Source of the DNA: Sphagnum compactum
Taxonomy: Eukaryota; Bryophyta; Sphagnopsida; Sphagnales
NCBI GenBank assembly: GCA_965153455.1
Contig: OZ234495.1
Coordinates: 62,001-126,000, forward strand
Direction of reading: 5' to 3'
DNA length: 64,000 nucleotides
Numbering within the stretch: the stretch's first letter is position 1; each line of letters starts with the position of its first letter. The notes below the pieces were generated by a model. It ran no database searches. It was given only the letters and a program-made list of their open reading frames with translations, and was not told the DNA's origin. This document shows, piece by piece, positions 55,389-64,000 of the stretch. Position numbers and translations under genes: made by a program.

Positions 55389-58319
55389 AATACTATTAAA
55401 AGAATTCCTTGGAAACTACTTGCCACAATTGAAATGCAACAATTTTCAAGATTGATGGTAAGCACAAGTTTCAAACTAACATGACTTGACAACAAAGTTC
55501 ATTTACCATGCATTATTGTCTTCTTCGGCATAATTAAATCCACTAGGAGCATGCACATTGGGAAGCTTGTAACTTGATTTTGGAATTGAACTAGAGGTTG
55601 GATTAGGGCCATAGAATAAAGTCCGTGGATTGAACAATTGATCAACAATTTTTTCATGTAAGTCTAACATCTTCTAGTACTTGGTCATGTATAATGTGAC
55701 CCTCTTAAGTAATGTCCATTAACAACTCAATCTCAGGTTCTTTTTTTGGAACTTTAGAAGGTGTAAAGAAAATCTTTTCCTCAAAATCTTCATTTCTTGT
55801 TCTTCTAGGATGCATGTTTGTTTCAATGTTTCCCAAACAACCTTTTTGACCTTCTTCATTGACCTCTTGGTTTGATGTTGCTGCATGATTATGTTTGAAT
55901 ATGATAGAATTTGTGTCAAGTTCAAACTTGCAACAATCTTGGCTTTTGGAGCAAAAAACCATGGGAAAGTTTGCAACTAACTTAAAACATACTACAACCA
56001 TGGAAAATGTTCCTTCATGCACAAGATACCACTTGGTTAGTCCTAGGTAAGCTCACCAACTCACCTGCTGAAATAGTTTTTGCAGAGATGAACATAACAC
56101 CAACATGATGGTAGATGCTCAATGTTTACAAGTACTATTAGTTCACACCATAACCTAAGTTCTAGAAGACAATGCAACTTTTGGTTGAGCTCCATTAACA
56201 TCTTTAAATGTTTAGGGTTCAAAGCATTATATGAAGAAAAAAATTGGTTACTTGTTTAAAATGAAGACTCAAGCATGAGTTGCAAAGTCATGGCTTCAGT
56301 AGCCTTCTTCAAGTAGGTTTTATTGAGGTCATGCTTTCTTGATAACTACAAAATGACATTTGTGCAAGTTGTGCCCTAAAGATATAGATGATCTATGCAA
56401 TAACACAAGTTTGATACTTTGAATTACAACTTTTGCAAAGCAAGTAGCACTATCACAATTGTGGGTTTGAAGATTCAAAGTGTCCAAACACAAAACTTCA
56501 ACAATAGTATCACCAAAAGAACAAATGCAAAAATAAGATACCCACAAATCTTTCAACAATATGAATAGATATGTTCAAATGGCATCAAACAATGCATGGG
56601 ACTGCAACTCACAATGCATCTCTCTAAGTGAGAGGCAAGATTGATAAGTTTGTATGTGTCCAAAGCAAGAACAAAAACCTAATGGTTTCTAAGTTACTAC
56701 TAGGTAGCGGCAAATAGGTTATTATTTACTATTAAGTATCAAAGGCACTGTTAGTTCAAAATTCAATGGTCTACGTATCCTGCTTTAGGCACATGCCCAC
56801 ATCTTAGGGATTGGACTTTCTTGATTACTCCCACCCTTGCTAATCAATAGGAAAAAAAAAACCATTTTTGGAATTGAATTTTGTCTTAATACCTTCCCTA
56901 CATTTGAACATTTATAGAACATTCTTTTCCACTTCATTTGGACAAGAAAGTCAAAAGTAGGTCAAAAATAGTTTTGAAAACTAGTGCAATTTACACACTT
57001 GAAAATACTTTTATGTCTAACAAACACATTAATTGACAAGTTTGGACTTCTAACATGTGCATCTAATATTCATAGAGTGCACCACATAGTTATATTTTTA
57101 TTTCAACCATTTTATGACATACTTGTTCCATACCTTTAATTTTAAACATTTATGCATACTTGCATAAAGTAGATTGCAAGTAGACCATCAATTTAAATTT
57201 GTCAACTTTCAAATATAAAAAAAGATAGCTACACAAGTGCCCTAAACATATGTATATGTATTTCTTCAAAATAAACAAAGGCCCTTCTACTTTCATTTGT
57301 GTATTTCAAAAGATTCAATTTTTGCACTATGAACTCATAATTTTTTTGTATATTTGATCATGCTTTGCCTTAGAGGTGATGAATGTTCATCAATCTATGC
57401 TTCCAACCACTACAACACTAGTACCTAATGTGTTTGTATTAGGAACTCAAGTTGCATAAATCCTAGTATAGGTCATACATAGTTGAAAACCTTAATGGGA
57501 ATAAACCCCCCCCCCACCAGGTGTACATGTTGAACAATTTGTGAGACGCCAATAATGGAAAGTTGCCAAAAATTTGTTGATATCACTACATCGACCTAAT
57601 GTTGCAAATCATGAGAAAGGTGTTGGAAAACTATCTACTAATTGTTAGAATAAAATAATTTTGAATGTCGAAAATCTTGAAAATTCAATCAAGGCAAGCA
57701 ACTAGATTAAAACCCACAATCAGTACAATGAAGTAGTGGAGCCTTTCATAAATCTAACCAAAAGCATAGTAAAAACTGATGAAAACACTAAGACTCTTAT
57801 TAATTTATTCTTATATGTCAAAATTTTCAAAATCAGAAACTCAACTACTGAATCAAAATCTTCAAATTATATTAATTATTAGACTCATTAATGCCGAAGT
57901 TGCCAAGGTACTACGATAATGTGTTGAAATTCTGATGCAAAACTGTTGTTATCAACAAAAGACGTAGTAGTGTCGAATCTCTACGACTCCCAGATATGCA
58001 CTATGACTAGAAAAAGTTGTACTCAAAATAAGTACAAAATGAACAACAAGGACTTTAGTAATGTATTGAAGTCTGCGATTGAGTAGATAATGATGATATT
58101 CAATAATGTCATATGCACATGTATGTATAACTTTGATGCGCTTATAGCAATCAAGTCTATATGTGCATGTTTATAACCACAATAGGGTAAGCTGGTTCTA
58201 TAGTGTCGTATCCACTAGACCTTAATTACTACCGGTATTAAACTTTACAAAATAGCACTACAACAATCCACGCTACATTTAACAGTAAACAATCGCCGAT
58301 TAAACTATTAGCGCCCTAT
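55389..58319. other. AT-rich intergenic DNA, no gene seen
   Basis: About 2.9 kb with short frames only (for example 55705-56022 minus, 56329-56559 minus), none with a recognisable motif. A C9 run occurs near 57508. It lies 3' of the AIG1-like gene. Confidence 0.55.
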
Positions 58320-59585
58320 TTACTGAGGAAGTAGTACAAAGTTTTCATCTATTTCGGACTTCCTCCCTATCCTCCTGCCTAAAGCCACAGGCTTTACAAA
58401 CAAATGAACGACAGCAGCATGAATTACAGGACCTAAATGACAGCCAAAGTCAACCTTATAATCTGAAAGAATTCCTCTTTTTATGTGTATCAATGACTCC
58501 TTTGATAATTCCCCTTCATCGCAAATTATATCGGAGAGCCCAGCTCCAGCAAGCCTATCTTCGAGCACCTGAAGATACCTCTTCCTATCCACTATATTTT
58601 CCTCTTCCAATTCATCATCTCCCACTTCTCTAGGGCAGAAGTCAACAGGAATGAATCTGCTGCACCCGCTGAATACGTTCGTAACACGTTTCAGATCACT
58701 TTCTGAGAGTTCGTTCTTGCAGTTTGTGATGACAACCGAAAAATTGCGTTCGGCTCCTCTGAAGATTGCTCTGAAAAACTTCCAAAGGTTCTCGTCATAC
58801 ACGCTTAGTCTGTTATGCTTCATGACATACACAAAGTGAGAATACACCCCGCATATGTCCCAAATGAATTTCTTCACGATGTTAACAGCATCCGCGGAAG
58901 GAACAGTACCCTCCTCTGGTTCTCCAAATCCTGGAGTGTCCGTGACATGCCATCCTCTTCCCTCGCTGTTTATGATCTCTGAAGTTACCCCTCTTGCGCT
59001 AGAGCCGATCTTAAATCCAGATGCAGAAAGAAGCTCCCCATGAATTAACATCTGTGCAATTGTGGACTTTCCAGAGCCTGTCCTTCCAAATAAAATTACC
59101 CTCTCGCTTTTCCATGCGGGTCCAACATGAATGATCCTTTTCACATCGATATGCTCCAGACATTTGATCCGAGACTCGAGCTGTGGTATCCAGACTTCAT
59201 CACGCGGCTCTTCCACGTGCATCGACGCACCGTAGGTAGTCGCTGCTTTACTTGGGAAATTCTGTTCAGTGACTAAGAGGACATACTTCTCGCATTTCTC
59301 AAAAAGGACACGTACTAGTTCAACCTCTGTTTCGAGGTCTAATTTGTCGCCGGGTTTTGTCTTTCCAAAAGCATGTACAAACTTCAATGCCAGACCATTA
59401 ATCCTCCTCAAAGCGTTCACAGAAATCCACTGCCTAACAGGATTCATTCTCATGATGCCTGTGTATTCAACAGGAAGGTTGGTCGTGTCCTTTACAAGAT
59501 TGCCGTATCTACTCTTCTGTAGAATATTGACAATTTTCTTCTTGTACGGATCATTACCGACTACCAGGATGACACTGTTATCCAT
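58320..59585 (-). CDS. AIG1/GIMAP-like GTPase with novel N-terminal region
   Basis: 421 codons, intronless, ATG at 59585, TAA at 58320-58322. An AIG1-type G domain follows an unusual ~160-residue N-terminus. P-loop GRTGSGKST is at 167-175, the G2 Thr is in RGVTSE (T201), and G3 DTPGF is at 216-220. The G4 position is TNCKNEL (287-293), degenerate compared with the TKxD/NKxD of classical GTPases, as is common in this family. The family binds GTP and often oligomerises at membranes; plant members are linked to stress and defence. No transmembrane helix is obvious. The N-terminus begins VILVVGNDPYKKKIV, itself like a worn-down beta-strand and loop of a G domain. Its GC content is well above the flanking DNA, and there is no frame damage, so it is probably a live gene. 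Confidence 0.85.
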   Translation of the reverse strand: MDNSVILVVGNDPYKKKIVNILQKSRYGNLVKDTTNLPVEYTGIMRMNPVRQWISVNALRRINGLALKFVHAFGKTKPGDKLDLETEVELVRVLFEKCEKYVLLVTEQNFPSKAATTYGASMHVEEPRDEVWIPQLESRIKCLEHIDVKRIIHVGPAWKSERVILFGRTGSGKSTIAQMLIHGELLSASGFKIGSSARGVTSEIINSEGRGWHVTDTPGFGEPEEGTVPSADAVNIVKKFIWDICGVYSHFVYVMKHNRLSVYDENLWKFFRAIFRGAERNFSVVITNCKNELSESDLKRVTNVFSGCSRFIPVDFCPREVGDDELEEENIVDRKRYLQVLEDRLAGAGLSDIICDEGELSKESLIHIKRGILSDYKVDFGCHLGPVIHAAVVHLFVKPVALGRRIGRKSEIDENFVLLPQ

Positions 59586-59749
59586 CTGGTTTTCTCCGTA
59601 AATAAATCGGTAATAACTAATTCGGCCGTATCACGGTTCTGAAAATTTAAAACCGCTATTTTTTGCAACACTTTCAGCAGTATGGTATGGTTCAACAAGG
59701 AATCCTATAACAGAAATATCTTTTAACCAAGTACTGCACTTGTGACTAA

Positions 59750-62700
59750 TACGTATAGTCAAATGGATGCAAGTGGCTTGGTGGGTTTTGTGTAAAAGTA
59801 AGTAGAAGTACGTGGACGACCGGTGAGGAAAGTGTGATATTGTGTGCACAGGTTCACACGCTTTGTCAACAAAGAAAGTGTGACATTTGGAGTCTTCGCG
59901 GAAGTCAGTCCCACCTTTCTCTGATAAACAGTACAATCGTAGTCTTAACCTGAACAATCTCCAGCCAACAAACGTTCTTATCGCACTATTTCATTACGGA
60001 TTGGTCTAGTCACTTCTCCCACGTCTAACAGTCCATAATTCAGTGTGAAGTAAACGAAAAAGTCACTCATTATTGCTGCACTGCTACCAAGATGCAGATT
60101 TGGGCAATCCTTGTCAAACGTTATTGTTGCACGCTTCCATGGATGCTCAATGGATTGCTTTCCCTGGAAAACATTATTATTGCATTACTCTGTAAAATTC
60201 ATGTCCACGAAGATTTGGGTCCGAGTTCTCTACGCACTAGGCTCCCTACTATTTTATACAGAACTTAAACCCTAAGAGAATTCTGCTCAAGCTCTAATCA
60301 CTCACTACGATTGTTATTAACCAAACTCCCACTACTTGTCCATTTCTCGTTACTAGTTACAGGTTTTCATGACCACAAACTTAGTTTTGACAACACTGCA
60401 GGAGATATTGAGTTGAGGATGAAAGACGCTAGTGTGCGAGCCGCATACCTGCAACGTGTGGCACTTCAATTAATCTAAAAAAAATATTGCCAAACTACGA
60501 TAGCCAATAAAATGTAACTTAGCAGACTGGCAAAGAATAGCACCTACCTGCACTACCTCTATAGAAAGTTACGGTGGGCTCTTTTGCGGAAATCTGCTGA
60601 AATCTGAGTAATTACACAAAATTCACTCCCTCTAATCCTAATATTGCTATCTGTTTTGGGGGACACAAGCTAAGTTTTTGCTTCACAAGACAAACTAAGT
60701 TCTACATAAGAGCTGGTGTGCTAGAGTTCAGACACACACCTGAAAATTCAGCACTTGGATGACGGATAGTCTTGTTTTAGCGTTGAGCCACCAAGCGCTC
60801 TGAATGTATGAGAGGAGATTTAATACAATAGCGTCGATTAAAACTCCAACCTTGACAGAAATTCGCAATTGGCTGCTCCGTCCGAGTTTGAGTCAAGTAA
60901 AAAGTCGTCTGTCAGATTCGGCGTGTGTACGCTAGACCAGCAATGAACAACTTGACTGCACATAGAGAGCGCAGATTAAGAGAATGGATGTAAATGGTAC
61001 TTATGCGATGGTGCACAACGTGTGTCATCAAAGAAAAGCAAGGCCGGTTAGAGTTTTCCGCAATAGTCACCTCAGGCTTTTGCTCTGGCATACATTATTG
61101 CTCAACTCCGTGCTATCTTGATTTTTTCTCCCGTCCTTATCTACTCGTACACTGCTCAACCACACCGCGCATAAGCAAAGAAAACTTAGGCTAGGTAGAG
61201 TTTTCCGCGATACCTTGAGCTCCCAAATTCCGCTCTGGTACGTTAAGGCAAGCTGCAGAACTCCATGCTTTTCTGATAATTATTGTGTTGGAGGCTCCCT
61301 CCGTATCTATCTCCTGGGCCCTGTCTCTGGCATACATTAATTGCACATTAATTGCCCTAGGTGCTTAGCACTCTCCCCTCGTTACCATATCTACCTATAT
61401 AGTCTGCCATTCACAACTGACTTTTTTTGCTGACAATGTTTTGCTATTGTCGGTCCCTACTCTCAAATGTGTTCGTCAAAGAATGTAGGACCATGATGCC
61501 TACGCACTAGACCTGCAACTTCCTTGTGATCAGTGTTTCTTTTTGGGGCAGATTCTCACCAAATTTTTACCTCCAAAGATGTTTCTTCTACTCAGAATTG
61601 GGGGGAAGTTCGGCACTTTTTTCCCAATGTCTTAGACCCTAAAATTGTTGAGACCTAACCACCCAGGAAGCAAGAAAGACGGTGATTTGTACTCGAGCGC
61701 GGAGTCCAGCCTGAAGCTTGTAGGCTGTTTCGTGGAGTAGGAGTACGTTTAGCCTAAATTGCAAATAAGGTGCCACATGACCAAAAACTCTAGCAATAAA
61801 TCATTGATCACATGTCCTAACGTGCTGGCCATCATCAAGGCCACCTCAAATCAACTAATACTCACCTTGACCATGTCAATTGAGACGCTAGTGGTTTGTG
61901 CACCAAATGACAGAATGGTGAAGCGATTCCATCTCAGAATGAATAGTGATCACATGTCCTGACTTCTCATGGCAATGTGGAATCATGGAATCCCATTTTC
62001 GCATAAGTTATTGGCAGGTTGTACAACTGAACATCCCCTTACTGACCTTCATGTGTTATCGGCGAAAATATTCAAGCCTTGCATGTGGGTCTGGAAACAA
62101 GTCTAGAATTTTGTGATCATGTTATAATCACAGCTCTGTCATGGGGATTAATGGTGATTAAGTTGAATTACTGAATACTACCACTTCAGAGTTTCAATTA
62201 CCAACCCATCAGTACCTACTTTGAAACACTGTTCAATCTGATTCCAATTTCTTATAAAATCATGTATGCGTTGGTACTAGACCCGCAACTTCCCTCGTAT
62301 CAGTCCGTCTTTTGTCCTAAATAGACAATGGATGCAAGTAGGTAGTCCTTCATCGATGCACTGCACCCAATGTGTCATCAAAGACGAGTCAGGCATGTTA
62401 AACTACTCCACGATACTCACTCAGAACTTTCCTCTGGAATACATCACACTAGTTCTCGATGATTCACTAACTTTTTCTCCCCTCGTTACCTGTTCTGAAA
62501 AACTGTTTAAAATTCGAATTTCTTTTTAAATTGATGGTGTATGCACGCGTATGTACTAGGCATTGCCGTGTGATTGTTGACTGAATGCAAGTGGTCATGT
62601 TGGATGGTGCACAACGTGTGGTAGCGGAGACAATTGAGGCTGGCTAGAGTAAGATTCCGTGAAAACGTCAGAATCTTTCCTTCATATATATTATCGTATT

Positions 62701-63280
62701 GAACCGCATGTGCTTTGTTCACTTTTTCTGTCACCTTTACCTGCTCTCAAGCATTGTCCAATTTCTTATAAAGTTATGCGGACCCGTTAGACGTGCAACT
62801 TCCCTGTGATTAGTGATTTTTTTTGCAGTTTGATGATAGATGCAAGTGGTCCTGGGTCAATGATGCACACAATGTGTCAGCAAAGAAAAATGAGGCTCGT
62901 CAGAATCTTCCGCAATCCGTACCCACTCGAAAATGTCCTCTGGTGGAATACAATCAGGGTTTTTCTTTTCCAATTTTGTGACATGCAAAATTTGGCGCAG
63001 TTTTAAAAAATCTAGAAAAATTAGTCGAATTACCCTAGTAAAAAAATTCTTCCAAATCTTTTTGTCAAAAAAAGATAAAATTCAGAAAAAAATCACTGGA
63101 TGCAATACTGTAACTTCATGCTAGGTTCCTCTTCCATCTTTACTGACTCTCTTGTACAATGTTCCAGAACACCGCGTGTTAGAAAACAAAACTAAGGCTA
63201 TTTCTAGTCTTCCGCATTACCACCTCAGGACTTCCGTCTGATACATACGCTATTGCAGGCAACAAAAACTCCATGGTTTG
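59750..63280. repeat. Degenerate tandem or dispersed repeat array beside the AIG1 gene
   Basis: The same phrases recur in the same order: a CTAGACC.GCAACTTCCCTGTGAT leader, then GATGCAAGTGGT (59766, 60987, 62331, 62584, 62839), then GTGCACAACGTGTGTCA and CAAAGAAAA, then GGTTAGAGTTTTCCGCAAT, then CTCTGGCATACAT, then TTTTTCTCCC..GTTACC. At least five degenerate units are seen, roughly 230-360 bp apart where adjacent. No frame is conserved. Confidence 0.7.
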
Positions 63281-64000
63281 CTTGCATCATCTGTTCAGTC
63301 TTCAGCCATATCCTGAGGCCGGTAGTCAGGGGATACCTTGTTGCCAAACAAGTCTATCATGATTTTTGTGTAGGATAAAGCCCAAGGGTGAGAGAATTCC
63401 CAAAATTAAGAGGCGTGGACAAGGCAGTAGCCCAGTCAGGCCCTATATAAATTGCAAACCCTTGGGCTTTACCCAGGATTCTAAAGCAGGAGGCCAAGGT
63501 CATCATAACTTAAACAAGTGCATATTACAAGGCATAGGAGGGGGAGGGAGGAATATTAACCTAATCCTTGGGATCCAGATCAGATCCAGGGAAACTCCGA
63601 AATTGTTAATCTGAGAATTATAAGACCTCTTGGAAGCAGTTGTATGTGGAAAAGTTGGCAATTATCAGCAGCTGGGAATATGATTATGTCATCTGAGGTA
63701 TTCATTCTCAATGGGTGGTTCGTTCATTGGGTGTGTAGAAGGCATCCATAGAAATTCACCTGATGAGACTGTCTGATTTTGCAGGATTTGGGATTCAAGT
63801 GAGGGCAGCAAGAATTCTACGATTTTTAGAGCTTGGGAATTGATGTTTCAGAGGGGGTTGTTTATTTGGGGTGCCCAAATTTGGGGTCCAGGGGTGCAAG
63901 CGTGGAGTTTGAGGTGCAGAGCTTGTTCTGCACCTCAAAAAATTTCAAGTTTTTTAGCACATTTACTGCAGGAATTTGATGTGGCCTCACATTTATGACA
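63281..64000. other. Right-edge DNA with a TATA-like site
   Basis: TATATAAAT at 63444-63452 with a moderately GC-rich downstream stretch could be a plus-strand promoter for a gene beyond the window. The 82-codon frame at 63366-63614 has no recognisable features. Nothing firmer can be said. Confidence 0.3.

Overview
The window looks like nuclear DNA of a land plant. It has an intron-rich plant-type cyclic nucleotide-gated channel (CNGC) gene, chromodomain Ty3/gypsy retrotransposons primed by initiator-Met tRNA, a decayed Tat-type gypsy element, and an AIG1-like GTPase gene. I cannot name the species. The AIG1 architecture, the very high retrotransposon load and the AT-rich intergenic DNA would also fit a non-flowering plant, but that is weak inference. 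Only two host genes look intact: a CNGC gene cut by the left edge (1-4117, minus strand) and an intronless AIG1-like GTPase gene (58320-59585, minus strand).

Almost everything between them is one nested retrotransposon landscape. One chromovirus family dominates. Its LTRs begin TGTCGCAACC and end GCGTCA, are 808-1090 bp long, and are rich in GGGAGTCC/GGACTCCC palindromes. The PBS is TGGTATCAGAGC. The coding order is gag zinc knuckle, protease, RT, RNase H, integrase, chromodomain. I place (a) a nearly intact young element at 48032-55383 with target duplication CAGAA, LTRs differing by one base by eye and a single +1 frameshift; (b) a non-autonomous deletion derivative at 33051-37664 with target duplication GGGAG and 1090-bp LTRs that look identical; (c) an older element at 21995-29547 whose gag is split by a solo LTR with target duplication TGAAA; (d) solo LTRs at 7475-8303 (GTGCC) and 20624-21441 (CGTAAG); and (e) scrambled or nested complexes at 9156-13695 and 37793-40993. 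A much older Tat-like polyprotein decays on the minus strand at 16545-19400, with another gag-like relic at 13700-15905.

Stretches the elements do not explain include: a 1.9-kb nearly pure purine tract (29881-31760) containing a 30-bp minisatellite; a 26-bp minisatellite (21535-21861); a degenerate array of roughly 230-360-bp units on the 5' side of the AIG1 gene (59750-63280); an AT-rich repeat pair (40994-41313 and 47707-47935); and two diverged copies of an unrecognised ~141-148-codon protein (20035-20457 minus; 42907-43350 plus). The two copies align without gaps over their last 85 codons, and each is broken by one stop codon that falls opposite a sense codon in the other copy.

The chromovirus copies form a snapshot of family life history: a potential near-autonomous donor, a recently moved defective passenger, solo LTRs left by recombination, and old copies whose nonsense codons are often CGA-to-TGA changes, as expected from cytosine methylation and deamination.
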